Assembly: GCA_963989245.1 (NCBI GenBank)
Contig: OZ022348.1
Coordinates: forward strand, 28,402,856-28,466,855
Length of the DNA stretch: 64,000 nt
Origin: Nansenia antarctica
Lineage: Eukaryota > Chordata > Actinopteri > Argentiniformes > Microstomatidae
Reading direction: 5' to 3'
Part shown: positions 33,691-47,300 of the stretch, piece by piece
How the letters are laid out: the number at the start of each line of letters is the position of its first letter
Position numbering within the stretch: the first letter of the stretch is position 1
The notes under the pieces: generated by a model
Databases searched by the model: none
The model's input: only the letters and a program-made list of their open reading frames with translations
Told to the model about the DNA's origin: nothing
Position numbers and translations under genes: made by a program

Positions 33691-35295
33691 GAGCTGGGGA
33701 GAGCTGAGAGTCTAGAGCTGGGGAGAGCTGGGAGTCTAGAGCTGGGGAGAGAGCTGAGAGTCTAGAGCCGGGGAGAGTCTAGAGCCGGGGAGAGCTGAGA
33801 GTCTAGAGCTGGGGGGAGAGCTGAGAGTCTAGAGCCGGGGAGAGCTGAGAGTCTAGAGCCGGGGAGAGCTGAGAGTCTAGAGCCGGGGAGAGCTGAGAGT
33901 CTAGAGCCGGGGAGAGCTGAGAGTCTAGAGCCGGGGAGAGCTGAGAGTCTAGAGCCGGGGAGAGCTGAGAGTCTAGAGCCGGGGAGAGCTGAGAGTCTAG
34001 AGCTGGGGAGAGCTGAGAGTCTAGAGCTGGGGAGAGCTGAGAGTCTAGAGCTGGGGAGAGCTGAGAGTCTAGAGCTGGGAGTCTAGAGCTGAGAGTCTAG
34101 AGCTGAGAGTCTAGAGCTGGGGAGAGCTGAGAGTCTAGAGCTGAGAGTCTAGAGCTGAGAGTCTAGAGCTGGGGAGAGCTGAGAGTCTAGAGCTGGGAGT
34201 CTAGAGCTGAGAGTCTAGAGCTGAGAGTCTAGAGCTGGGGAGAGCTGAGAGTCTAGAGCTGAGAGTCTAGAGCCGGGGAGAGCTGAGTCTAGAGCTGGGT
34301 GGGAGAGCTGAGAGTCTAGAGCTGGGGAGAGCTGGGAGTCTAGAGCCGGGGAGAGCTGAGAGTCTAGAGCTGGGGAGAGCTGAGAGTCTAGAGCCGGGGA
34401 GAGCTGAGAGTCTAGAGCTGGGGAGAGCTGAGAGTCTAGAGCCGGGGAGAGCTGAGAGTCTAGAGCTGGGGAGAGCTGAGAGTCTAGAGCTGGGGAGAGC
34501 TGAGAGTCTAGAGCTGGGGAGAGCTGAGAGTCTAGAGCTGGGGAGAGCTGAGAGTCTAGAGCTGGGGAGAGCTGAGAGTCTAGAGCTGGGGAGAGCTGAA
34601 CTAGAGCCGGGGAGAGCTGAGAGTCTAGAGCTGGGGAGAGCTGAACTAGAGCTGGGGAGAGCTGGGAGTCTAGAGCTGGGGAGAGCTGAGAGTCTAGAGC
34701 CGGGGAGAGCTGAGAGTCTAGAGCCGGGGAGAGCTGAGAGTCTAGAGCTGGGGAGAGAGCTGAAAGTCTAGAGCTGGGGAGAGAGCTGAGAGTCTAGAGC
34801 CGGGGAGAGCTGAGAGTCTAGAGCTGGGGAGAGCTGAGAGTCTAGAGCTGGGAGTCTAGAGCTGGGAAGAGCTGAGAGTCTAGAGCTGGGGAGAGCTGAG
34901 AGTCTAGAGCCGGGGAGAGAGCTGAGAGTCTAGAGCTGGAGAGAGGAGAGCTGAGAGTCTAGAGCCGGGGAGAGCTGAGAGTCTAGAGCTGGAGAGAGGA
35001 GAGCTGAGAGTCTAGAGCCGGGGAGAGCTGAGAGTCTAGAGCTGGAGAGAGCTGAGAGTCTAGAGCTGGAGAGAGCTGAGAGTCTAGAGCTGGAGAGAGG
35101 AGAGCTGAGAGTCTAGAGCTGGGGAGAGCTGAGAGTCTAGAGCCGGGGAGAGCTGAGAGTCTAGAGCCGGGGAGAGCTGAGAGTCTAGAGCTGGGGAGAG
35201 CTGAGAGTCTAGAGCTGGGGAGAGGAGAGCTGAGAGTCTAGAGCCGGGTGGGAGAGCTGAGAGTCTAGAGCTGGGAGGGAGAGCTGGGAGTCTAG
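33691..35295. repeat. 1.6-kb minisatellite, ~24-bp unit, upstream of mex3a
   Basis: About 65-70 units built from GAGAGCTGAGAGTCTAGAGC plus CGGG or TGGG. The main variation is C/T in GAGC(C/T)GGGG, and some units are shortened to AGAGTCTAGAGCTG. It ends about 175 bases before the mex3a ATG, with a GA run (about 35305-35340) between, so it lies in the promoter or 5' UTR region. Confidence 0.95.
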
Positions 35296-35300
35296 CGGAC

Positions 35301-35343
<43 letters not shown>

Positions 35344-35470
35344 GCAGGTCTATGGGAGGGACTAGCGCAGAGGGGGAATTGGAAGGAGGAGGAGGGGGGC
35401 GGGGAGTCGGCACGGGTGCTGGTTCTCCAGTCTCTTTCCCCTGTCTTTGTCTCTCACTCTTTTGTTAGCC
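35296..35470 (+). promoter_or_regulatory. mex3a proximal upstream / 5' UTR region
   Basis: A (GA)n run of about 18 units (35305-35340), then G-rich sequence, then a pyrimidine-rich stretch (TCCAGTCTCTTTCCCCTGTC) lead up to GTTAGCCATGC. No TATA box is evident. The transcription start cannot be placed from sequence. Confidence 0.45.
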
Positions 35471-37865
35471 ATGCCTAGCCTGCTGGTTCTAGCAGGGATC
35501 ATGGAGAAAAACGGGGGCTACGGCGGGGATCTAGCCGGCTCCGGGTTCGGCAGCGAGGGTCTCCTGGTGCCCCCCGACGAGGAGGAAGACGAGTCCCGTG
35601 CCCTGAGGGTCGCGCTGGGCCAGCTGTCTCTGCTGGGGCTCGGTGGGGAGGGCGAAGACGGCAGCATCGGGGCTCCCACCACGGGAGTGCTACAGGACCG
35701 GAGTAACAATAACAATAATAACCATCTTCACAACCACACCAATAACGTCGGCGGAGGAGGTGTCGGGGGGGACACGGGGCTCTTGCAAGGGAAGGGCAAG
35801 TTGTGTGTCCTGTACGAGGGGGGCTCCTCCGGCGAGACGAAGGGACGAGGCTGCAACATCACAGAATGCGTCCCCGTCCCCAGCTCGGAACATGTGGCCG
35901 AGATAGTAGGCAGACAAGGTAAAGAGATCTGCGATCAAAACATGTTGTTTCGATCCAAAGTTATGTTATGTTAATGTTACCTCTCCGTTGGGTTTCACGG
36001 TGTTTTTTTGATGAAGCTCTTGTAACTGTTACCTGGTGTTATTGATATAGAAAAGGGAGTGGTATTCTGTTTTTTTTGTGTTGTTGTATTCCGCCGAGAC
36101 ATCAGGCTCTACTCTCTCTCCCCACTCTTTGGCTGTGATTACAGATGATACTATGTTACAAGTTAACAGTATATACTGTGGCGAGAAACTGTTACATTGT
36201 GTTAAAACTACGTTGATCGTCTCGACCCAGTGGCGGGGTGAGACTGAGACACAAACGTGGTGAGACACAAAGCGGTAGTGTAACCGTTACCTCATGGGCG
36301 CATTATTCTACATCCACGCCATCAATGTCAGCCCGCGCACAGACGCACACTTCAGGCTGGGGCAGCAGCTCGCTTCCTTTGTCGTCTGAACGCGCGAGAC
36401 TGTTCAAAAAAAAAAAAAAAAAAAAGAATTACCACAAAACAAAAAAAAAAAATCGCAACGTGCTACTGGTAACAGAGGAATGTCGTCCACTGATGTTCTC
36501 CAAAGATTTATTCACTCTGTATTATTTATGCAATGAGGTTTTCCAGGTTAACCCCGTGTCGTATTGTAGCTAGTTGTTTTCGGGCTCATACAATTTTCAT
36601 GCTGTTTATTGTTTTTGTTGAGGAGCTGCCCCCCCCCCCCCCCCCCCCCCTCAGTAACATTTGGACAATGGCGCGTGCTTGGTACTTAATGGCTTAATGT
36701 AATTATCTTTTAAAGTAAGGGATTCCAAAAAGTTGTTGTTGTCAGATTTGTCTGCGTTAGTCATTCCCAATGTGAGGTGGTTTTTTGAAGACTTGGACTT
36801 GAACCTGAATGACAGCAGCTGTCAAACAAAGGTGTGAAAGTGAGAAGGGGGGGGGGGGGGGACTACTTATTGGACAGTTACCACCACACCGGTCGGGATG
36901 ATCCCAGGAGGCAAAGCGTGACTCAGCTAGAAGTGGGTCCAACGTGTAGTCCAGACTTCTTTGTTTTTTTCTATTGTTCTTCTCTTCTTTCTTTCCGAGG
37001 TGAAAACAAAGAACAGAGTGTGTGTCTGCTTGCTCAAGCCATTCTCTAGGTAGCTATAGTGGTCAATTCGTTTTGATTTATTCATCACCAAGACCATGAT
37101 ATATTTTTCATAGTGTCTGAATAAGCTTGAACCCCCCCTGAAGCTGCCTGTGTAACCCCTTAACCTCAGACAGAGCCAGCGACTGAAAGTTTGTTTGCTT
37201 CCTGTTTTGTTTTTGGCTCTGTGATGCTGCACGGGTGTTTTTGTGTCACTGTGCCTGTGTGCATTGTTGACACGCTCTGTTTTGATGAGTCCGAAAGGGG
37301 ATGGGGGGCCGACAAGAAGGGATGGATGGATGGATGGTAGGGGCACTGAAAGAGAGACACGCCCAGGGAGCGAACACAAGAGCTCCTCCTGAACCATATT
37401 CCTTGGAACATCCTCAATACCACAGGGTTTCCAAATCATCAAGAAGGGAGAGAAGGGGACAAAGTCAGCCCCATCTGTGAATCCGTTTGTTGGGTCACCA
37501 CAAAAAAAAAAAAAAAAAAACTGGTCCCCACAATGTCAACAGAGGGCCCATGGCAGCAACGACTGCTTGCTTCAATTCTTCTATTCTCCTTTCTTGTTTT
37601 TCTCCCACGGATTTGATCTTGATTTTATTTTGTCACTAAGTGCCCCTCATCTCCCTGTGCAGATCCTGTTCGTTACTCTGAAGTGTAAGCTTTGCATTTT
37701 AATGGGGTAACTGAAGACAGGGAGGAGGGTGGATCCTGCGAGCACAAGTGCAGCAGAGGGGCTTTGCCCATGGCTGGAAAGTGCTGATTTGGTGGATTTG
37801 GGATGAGCTCCTTTTGATTCCGGATCTTCGTTAGTTAGTTCACGTACAACTACCCCCCCCCCCCC

Positions 37866-37925
<60 letters not shown>

Positions 37926-40900
37926 TATTCTCAGTGTTGACTACTGTCTGGTGAATCTGGCAAGTGGACACGTACACGTAGAGGAGACGCGGCCCCGTCT
38001 TGGAGAAGCGAATATGATCGTTTTCCCCTTTGTCAAAGTCATTGGAATTGATTTCCGGAGGTTGCTTTTGTGTCTTCTTCTGAGGCTATGAGGCTATGCC
38101 CACTGTAGGTCAAGGCTTGCAGTGCAGGCACCACTAACTACGCAGTACTGTAAAAGCATGCTCTCCAAATGAGAGGCGTACTGTGGTGGAATGATCTAGA
38201 ATTATCTTTGTCCTTTGCCTGAGAGAGATGGCACAGGTTCCTGTGGAGTACTTCTGGAGCAATTCTGGTTCACCGAGCATAGGCCTCTTCTTTGTCTTCT
38301 CGTGTGTTCTGAGACTTTTATAGCTTAGGGTTTTTTTAGAACAGTGAACTTGACTTAATCTGAACGCCAATTAACTTTTTACAGGAGGATCACGAAATAA
38401 GCACAAACCTATATATGCTAATGAAGCATGTGACCTCACATGGTTATAGCATCATGAAACACTAGCATGTTTTTCTTTAAAAAAAAAACATTAATATTAA
38501 CGTGATATAACAGACAGAAGGGTTCCATCTCCCTTTATGATTTGCACCCCCAATAATGACGCGTCATCCGTAAAGAGGAAGACATTACAGTTTGAACTGC
38601 TCAGTCCCGGGAGCGTCACTTAGCGTCACTCCGCCAGCGCCGTCTATGCCTGTGAAGTTTGTTCTCCGGTAGTAAGTGGGGCTATTTAGTAGCGTCGGGG
38701 AGCTGTGTCTTCCTTTGCTCGAGGTGGGCAGTGTAGACGTTTGATCCAGTCTGCGCCGAGTGTTCTCCAGCCTACTCATGTAGGCTAACAGTGCACTGTG
38801 ATCTGTGGTACTAGTACTACTACCCCGATGGATGGATGGATGGACTGAGATCTGTCTGTAGAATAAATTGGTGATGATTGCTAACGGGCTGTAGAGGCCC
38901 ATCAGCCTTGTTTAGACCCCACTAAAGGGGGTGGTGGTGGAGGGTGGGAGACGGGGGGGGGGATCGGGGAGTCTGGGTCTGGTGGCCTATAAATGTCTGG
39001 GAACATAAAACCATGAGTTTCTGAATGAGAACCGAGCACACCTTTACACCACTGTAAGGCTGCCCTAATGGGGTGTAGCATGCTGTCTCCTGTCGAGTCC
39101 TTACTATATCCCTCTTGACCTCAAGTGCTCTTCACAACCCTCCTCAACAATAACTCGGTTTTTTTATTCCCTCCATTGTCTTATTATAATGTCGGTCTCA
39201 GTATTACAGCTTAAGGTAATTTGACATGAAATAACATTAGCCTGCACTCTCTCATGTCAAGGCTTTCCCCCCTAAAAGCATTTCACATAGTTAGCTTTTA
39301 CATATACTGATCAAAAACAGAGCAAATGCACTTGCAAATGAATGACAAACGAATGATGGATGATGCGTGGACCGGGCTATCAACCTGGTCAGTTCAAGGA
39401 GAGGAAGAGGGGCACTGGGTTTCTCAGTGCAGTATTGCTGAATGCATCTGTAACCTTAGCTACAATACCTGACCAAAACAAGATATGTCAGAATGTTAAT
39501 TGGATGGGTTTGGACCAATAAGATTGCTTGTGAATGAGAGGGGCTGCTCCAAAATATACGTTGAATTAGAAATACCTTGAATTATTTAATACTGTGCAGT
39601 AGATTTTAGATTTGGTCTTCAATTATATCATTCGCAATGATAATCTGGGCAGAAATAATGTTTTATCTTACCGTACAATCTAGTAAAGATGAGAAAAACC
39701 TTTTAGATTGTAGCTGAACTGTATTAGTAACTATGGACTAATTAAGATACATGATACAGGTTTCTATGTGTATTTCTAGCCACTAATTAGCGCTCACAAG
39801 CCAAAACCGGGTCCTGTTTTACTTGATTGGACAGAGAGGGGCACACCTCCCCACTCCCATGACATTTGCAAAAGTGTGTTGGCCATAAACTGAGGACTGT
39901 GTGGTCTAGTGAGATAAGAAAAAAGAAAAAAATCCTGTAGCGTCTCTTGTTTCAGTCTTGACCATTTCGGCTAAAATTATGTCAAAGGTCCGAAAAGTCC
40001 AACATCAATTCCGTCTTTGTTTTCACAGACACACAAAAAAAAGAAATGCGAACAATTCCTTTGTACTACTACATGAAGTTACAGCATTCTCAAGCTTTTC
40101 CTTAGGCCTATATTATATAATGACAGTGTGGTGTCAGCACAAATGTAGTTAGTTTAATTGTGTGTCTTGGCTTTATTCAAACTTCTGCCTCACTGTCCCT
40201 GCAGGTTGCAAGATCAAAGCCTTGCGGGCTAAGACCAACACCTACATCAAGACCCCCGTCAGAGGGGAGGAGCCTGTGTTCCTGATCACGGGCCGTAAGG
40301 AGGACGTGGCCCTGGCCCGCCGCGAGATCATCTCGGCCGCCGAGCACTTCTCTATGCTCCGGGCGTCCCGCAACAAGCTGGGCGTGTCCTTCAGCGGCTC
40401 CCCGCCCGCGCCCCTGCCCGGCCAGACCACCATCCAGGTGAGAGTGCCGTACCGCGTGGTGGGCCTGGTGGTGGGCCCCAAAGGCTCCACCATCAAGCGC
40501 ATCCAGCAGCAGACCTGCACGTACATCGTCACGCCGAGCAGAGACCGCGACCCCGTCTTCGAGATCACCGGCTCGCCCGGCAACGCCGACCGGGCCCGCG
40601 AGGAGATCGAGGCGCACATCGCCTTCCGGACAGGAGGTCTGCACGACCACAACAACGAGAACGACTGTCTGGGGCCGGACGGCAGCGGTCCCGCGGGCAC
40701 CGGGGGTCTGGAGAGCCGCCTGCAGCAGGTGTGGGGCCTGCAGGGGGGCCAGCGCAAGCCGCTCACTAGCAGCTACCGCCAGAACTTCTCAGACGCCATG
40801 ATTGGAGGAGGAGGAGGAGGGGGTGGAGGAGAAGGAGGGGTAGGGATCTACAGCAAGGGCAACTTCTCCAGCCCGGTGGAGAAGCCCTGCTCATACTTCG

Positions 40901-41358
40901 GGTCAGATGGTACGCAGAGCTGGGGGGACCCCGACTACCCCAAACAGGTGGCCTTCTACGCCCAGCAGCGCTCCAAGAGCTTCGGGGGCCTCCCCCTGCC
41001 CCTGACCAGACTCTCCCCGGGCCTGCCTGAGCCCTGCGGGGGAGGAAGCACCGGCAACTCCTCGGTCACCAGCATCGCCGCCGTGTCCGGCTCGCCCCAC
41101 GCCCAGGCCCGCCGCGCCCACAGCGAGCCCACCTCGGTCAGCGTGGGCTTCCCCGGGCGCCTCCCCGTGCCGGACTCTCCGCCGGCCATCATGCGGGACT
41201 GCATGACCTGCTTCGAGAGCAAAGTGACGGCCGCCCTGGTACCCTGCGGCCACAACCTCTTCTGCATGGAGTGTGCCATCCGTATCTGTGAGCTCAACCA
41301 CCCTGAGTGCCCTGTGTGCCATACCCTGGTGTCGCAGGCTATCCGAATATTCTCCTAA
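35471..41358 (+). CDS. mex3a: MEX3A, RNA-binding RING-finger protein (two coding exons)
   Basis: Exons are 35471-35918 and 40205-41358, with donor CAAG|gtaaag and acceptor ccctgcag|GTTGC. They join to 533 codons. MEX3 proteins bind RNA through two KH domains and are thought to act in post-transcriptional control as cytoplasmic E3 ligases. KH1 spans about 133-200; its GxxG loop GRQG (147-150) is interrupted by the intron in codon 150, as in MEX3 genes. KH2 is about 228-292, with GPKG at 240-243. The C-terminal C3HC4 RING has Cys482, Cys485, Cys497, His499, Cys503, Cys506, Cys518 and Cys521, and the protein ends QAIRIFS. The start MPSLL...GIMEKNGG matches the human MEX3A start, which favours 35471 over the in-frame ATG at 35447. 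Between KH2 and RING the sequence is low-complexity, with a poly-Gly run. Exon 2 is very GC-rich at third positions. Confidence 0.97.
35919..40204 (+). other. mex3a: mex3a intron 1
   Basis: A 4.3-kb intron splitting codon 150. It holds poly-A runs (about 36404-36425 and 37501-37520), a poly-C run (36630-36650), a poly-G run (36847-36860) and a C-run plus CA repeat (37853-37923). No other exon is recognisable. Confidence 0.9.
37853..37923. repeat. (C)n-(CA)n microsatellite
   Basis: About 15 C followed by about 27 CA units, in mex3a intron 1. Confidence 0.95.
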
Positions 41359-44300
41359 AAAACACCACATCAGTTTTTATCATTCGTTTCATCACAGTGT
41401 TTGTTCGATTAATTATTTACTATTATTATTATGATTATGGTTATGATTATGATTCTTATTATTATGTGTACTTTCTTTTTTCTCAGAAAATTTTAAAACA
41501 AACAAGCAGATATTTTAGAAGGCACTGCTTGCTTTACTAAAAAGTATAAGAAATATTTTTTTCTTTTATATATATACATATATATTTTATAAAACTTTTG
41601 TTTATAAGAAAAGTATAGTACCTAGCATTTTTTAGTTTTGTTTTTAGTTTTGTTTTTACTGCTGCTGTTGTTGTTCATTCACCAATCACAGTATGGGCAG
41701 AAGTAGATAGTTATGTGAACATTTTACAATTCAGATTTATTTTACCATGAAGTGGTTTTATATGGAGGGAAGGAGGGGATCATTGAGGTTCAGTTAAACG
41801 TCCTAGTATCGAATCTGCATCTGAATGATCTGGGAAGTGAAAACAAAACTAGAAGGAAAAAGATGGAATTTCTTTCAAAGCACCTTACAATCGTCTTAGT
41901 TTCAGAAATATGATTGTCAATCATCCAGAAGAATTAGGCAGCTGATGAAAAAGTAATTTCTTCGAATAAGTCGCTCGAAAAACATTGGACAAACTCAGAT
42001 GTAATTATACAATTGAACAAAGACATAAATTGGCCCCAAGTCAAAGGAATGACAATTCTACATTGTCTCCTTTCAGAAAAAAATCTATCCTTGACAAGCT
42101 CTTTTTTATCTAGTAGTTAGGGTCCATAGACACGTACTAGAATGTTAACAATAATACATTATGGACAGCATAGCTCACTCAAAAGCGTCTTTTCTTTTTA
42201 TGCGGATATGTTTTACCAATTTCCCTTTTCATAAGGAGGTGAATGAATGCTACACATTGTATTGCTGACATTTTCTTTACTTGAAATTCATTGGTTTTAC
42301 ATCTTAAATAGCACTGCGGTTTGTTGAAAAGTATCAGCAATGCTCCCTTTCCTCATGGCAGTTGAAAAGCATGTGGTTTTTCGCCAGTGTTAAGCACTGA
42401 TTTAATTTGTGAGGCCAAAAGCCTTGGAATTCGTCCAGTTGGCTATAGTTCGGGTGTTTTGTCTCCCCTACAGACTCGTTGCAGACCCACCTTACCCCAG
42501 CTTTATTGTCTTATGTGGTCATTTGGCCATTATCCCTGAACGATATAGGACAAAATGACAGCACAGGTGACAGGCAGCTCTCTGAGGAGTGTGCACTGTG
42601 AATAAAGGGAGTATTACACATCGGTGTGTGGACAGAAGCTGAGAAGAGAAAAAAACAACAACATTCACGCCATTCTCTGAATCAGTAATAGAGTGCACTT
42701 TAATATGGGTGAAAAACCTCCAAAAATACAGTACCACACACAGCAGAACTCCCCTCTCTCCCCCACCCCCTTAGCCCAGCGGCTTTGTATTTGAGCTCAC
42801 TGGGGCCTGCTGAACCCCTATAATTACCAGAGCTGTTCAGGAGCAGGTGTTTCAGAGCACACTGTGGATCCGACCTCAAGTTTGGAGGTCCTTTCTCTCT
42901 TTTCTTTGGGAGTGGCCCTTTTTTATTTTTTTCTCTCCCTGCTTACTGTTCGATCGTTGGCTGTCGAGGGCGGCGGTAATGACCGCAGCCGACCCACAAT
43001 GCATTGCCTCCCTGAGTGGGGTCCGTATTGTCTGGGCCCGGCAGTGGCGTGGGCCCCGGAGTTCTCGGACACGGCCTGGAGCGACTCATTGATAATTAGG
43101 CAAATGGTCCGGTCCAGGTGCGGACCGTGTGGGGGGACCCTGCTGTATTGTGGACGGGGGGGGAGGAAGGAAGAGAGTCCCTCGGTGGGCGGCTGACCAC
43201 CCCACCCTTCAGTTACAGGCACAGAAGGGCTAGTCTGGGTGCAGCTGGGTGAATGTAACCCCTCCCTCCTTCCTTCCATCCCTCCCACCCTCCCTCCCTC
43301 AGTCCCGCCCTCCCTCTTTCCTTCCATGCTGCTCTGAGCTATCCCTACTAGGGTGAGAGCCCTCCTTTGTCCCAACATTCTGGAAAATCAAGTAGCATCT
43401 AAGAGACAGAGACCAACTGAGCAGCTCGCCAGCGATCAGAAATTAGTAGACTTCGGAGCCAGAATGAATCTCTACAGTAACACTTAATTATTACCTATAA
43501 AAATGGTAAAAAAAATCGACAAATTCTTTTAAAATGTCCAACTTTAATCAAAGCCTCCAAACATTCTTAGGACAATACACACGAGTACAGAAGGAGTGTG
43601 ATCATGGGAGTTTTAAGCATTGCCCCAGCCCCCCCCCCCCCCCCCAATTTGGATGGAGGCCTGTTTGTGTGCCAGAAAGCGAGTACAGATCGAAGTCTCC
43701 ACAGAGAGACCCAACTCACCCCCACTCCCTCCCTCCCTGTCCTCTTTCTCTCCCTACTGTATGGGACATCCTGCAGCTGCCCCCTCTCCACGGACACATG
43801 GGCTCAGCCAATAGCAGGCCAGCTTTGGAGCACCAGAATGAAATCAGACGATTGTAATTGACAGGAAAGCGGAGGAAACGCCCCATTTAGCCACCACTCA
43901 TGCTGAATCAAATTACACACCCTTTGCCTTTGCCTTAGCCCCTGCCTGGGGATTTCAGAGGAGGGAGGGGGGTTAGAGCCATTGGAGGATATGAAGGGGT
44001 CTTTTTGGAGAAAGGGGTAGAGAGAGAGGGGGGGAGAGAGAGAGAAGGCATTTCCAAAGAAAAGATAACCCTGCAGATGTAGTATTTGTGCGATGGGTTT
44101 GATTTATTTAGGGTTTCTGGTGGCAGGTGAACAAGAACATACTGGTGTCTTGGCAGGTCTCCCACAAGTCTGTGCAGCAGATCGCTTTATTGTGTTTTTC
44201 AGGTTTCAGGTTTTCCTTTTGCTCAGCTTCTGTCCATCACAATCGGATTAATAATTACAGTAGACCGAGGTCTCTGTACGAGGCAGCAACAGCCACCCAC

Positions 44301-47300
44301 CCCCATGTCATTGTCAGCAGACCACTCCAGTTGTCAGTTGACTAAAATAAATATCTCTGTACTCCCACAAAGAAACACTATGACATAGTTAGAAATGAAT
44401 CAAAGTTGACTATTTATGAATGGGGAAATTTGCACAACGGTTTTGGCCTGAACTTTCAATGACAAATCCAAGGCAGTATAACACTGTTAGTTGAATACAG
44501 TATTTTTTATTTTTTAGCCTTAATATGTTGTATTACAAGAGGGATATTGCTTTCTCTTTGGCATGAAAGGTTAAACGACGTAGGCCTTAGATAGTATTGC
44601 CCCCGAAAAGAACCAATAATAAAGTTTGCCAGAAAAATAATGTGAATACACCGGAATGAGTGGGGATAAAGTCATTTGGGAAATTAGGCTCTTTAACACT
44701 TTACTTAAAACCTACAGAGTAAAGCACCTTATTATGAGAAAACATTATTAATACCAAACCGACCGCTGATGGTGAATATTTCTTCATAGATTTTTAGACA
44801 TGCACATAAGGATTCCCTATCATGTTTTTTTAAGATGATTATTGTTGTTCCTAGTAGTAGTGGTGGTAATATGGGAGATCTCTGATCCATTCAGTCGGTA
44901 CTGAGGACTTGGTTGAGTTTGCACTGGTCAAATAGAGGGCTTTTCAGAGAGTCTCCCTGTTGTTGAGGCTATACAGTAGGAGAAAAATGAGCATTGTACT
45001 TTATTGAGAAAGGATTCTGCGCATCTGTGTGTATATATATATATCAGTACTTAACATCCAGTCAAATGCCTGCTATATAAGTGGGTTTTTGATTATTTTT
45101 ACAAGTTGAAAATGTCCTTTTGAATTTGTTAGCTTATGGAATTTGAAAATCACTTTGATTTATAGGAGCAAGGATTTATATATGTATATGTCCAATCATC
45201 CTTAAAAGTAAAAATGTATATTAGATAGATCCATACATATAATAAGATTGTATGTAAACCAATAAACTTTAGAATTTCATCAAGTCAAATATATAGATAT
45301 TAAGAAATGAACCACACAATACGAAATCCTGCAAAGATGAATACAGTCTTGTATGAACCCTCTGACATATATCAATCCATTCTCTCAAATATGTACACTT
45401 ATTTATTCTAAAATATTGCCAGATCCCTTTGAATGAATCAGGTTGAAGTGTTGTGTTGGGATAAAAAGCAATAATATCAGTACTGCAACAGTAAACAAAA
45501 AACACAGTTAAGTACGTTCATTAAATTCAATATCATTCAGAATATCACCTAGATTCATTTGAATGCAATTTTCATTTGTCTAATATCTGCTTAAAATGTA
45601 TATGGCTTAATGCCAACGTAGGATGAGAAATGTAATTAATTAGTAACAGTTTCAGGCACAAGCTTTTGTTGCTTTCAAACATCTTCCTTTGAGTAATTTC
45701 TGACTGCTTAATCCTGTCTTTTTCACATTGAATAAGACTTCAAGCTTAACGACAAGACAGGGTCTGCCAACACCAACCTCAAGATTCCACTCTCGTAGTA
45801 GTAGCTAAGGGAACAATACAATACAATACCTATAATTCTGAAGAAACCTATTCCGCTGTAAAAGAAGGCATTTCAGTGTAAACATAGCAATGCTTTTCAA
45901 GAACTTAACATGAACAACCGAGGCTTTTCCTGCCTGTCGAAACCAGGAATTCACAACCCCTGTGGCGATAGATTGGTGTGTTTGTGTGACACTTTCAGTC
46001 ACACACTTAAACAGACACATTAGTGAAGACAGAGGGTAGGACTCTGTCCATAGGATTTGTCAATGAGTTCTCCATGACAGAAATGAACATATTATGCTGG
46101 TGCCCATTAATATTGCATTGAGCCAAATGTTTTTTCTTTGAGAAAGTACGTAGCATTTATTTAACATTTATTACTCTGTATTTACTTATGTTTAGGGAGA
46201 ACTATAGTTACCATAAGCATATCATGAGAATATATTTCAGTGTTTAAGTCTGTTTAAATAATATGTTAAGTGGCTGATTTGATGGCACAATTTGATTACA
46301 GTACTTCTTTATGATGTTAATAACTAGTTATCATTATCCTTCTTAGCAAATTTAAGAGAAACGTTCAAAGGTAGCCAAAGAACAACACGTTAGGAGAGGT
46401 TCATGGACAGATATAGTTATTATATTGCTAGTTCTAAGCTTGAAATTCTACGAATGTTAATCCCCCCCTTTATCATAGATTGGATTTAGTTAGTTCAAGA
46501 TGGCTGGGGTCAATACAAGAATAATCAGCTTTCATATTCAATAACACACACACATTCTCCCTGCTTGTTCGACCAGAAGTCAAATGGCATACAGGCTTCA
46601 GTCAATATCTATGAAATGAAGACATATCGTGTGTCAGCTTTGTAATGTCTGTTTCTCACTACAGAGGTATCAATAACCAACTACCCAACCAGCACCCAAA
46701 GACACTAATCATAGCACATCATCCTTCTGGGGTTTAGTAGTTCATCCTAAATGTAGGTTTTGTTGCCAAATTAGATTTTGAATAATGATGTCAGTAGACG
46801 TTTCTCATCCTAACTCTTAATGTGAAAAATGCTTGACTGGTCCTGGGAAGTTCCTTGCTCCTTCAGATTGGGTCAGGCACAGTGAGAAAGACGAAAGAAG
46901 GTTGAGAGATTTGTAAGTTTACAATATAGTTTATCATGTTGAACAGTCATATTTTTTAACACAAATGGAAATATGTTAATGTGATATTAACACACTACCT
47001 TTGTTACTTTGGATGGAACTCTTTGGTTTCAGTTTATTGTTCACATATTGAGAACTTTTAACTTCTCCTTTTTGAGTTTCGATGCATGGTAGTTTAAAGT
47101 ATAGTACATCAAATACATTAACTGAAAAAGATCCCATAGCATAACAAGATTTCCTCAACATAACCATAAGGTGTATAAAAAGCTTTAAGGAAATTAAAAT
47201 GGACATTTATTTCAACTAACTGTTATAGAAATTGTAATGATTGAGGTATAGATTCATATCCACCAACTCACCCCCATATATGAACTCACCCCCATATATG

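Noticed and set aside
33691..35295. A regular 24-bp array that could be taken for a CRISPR array
   Set aside because: The units are contiguous with no unique spacers, and the genome is vertebrate. The same reasoning removes the 15-bp (56286) and 22-bp (60460) arrays.
40177..41370. Minus-strand and alternate-frame ORFs of 113-174 codons over mex3a exon 2
   Set aside because: They are shadows of a GC-rich exon. The plus-strand frame has both KH domains and the RING finger.
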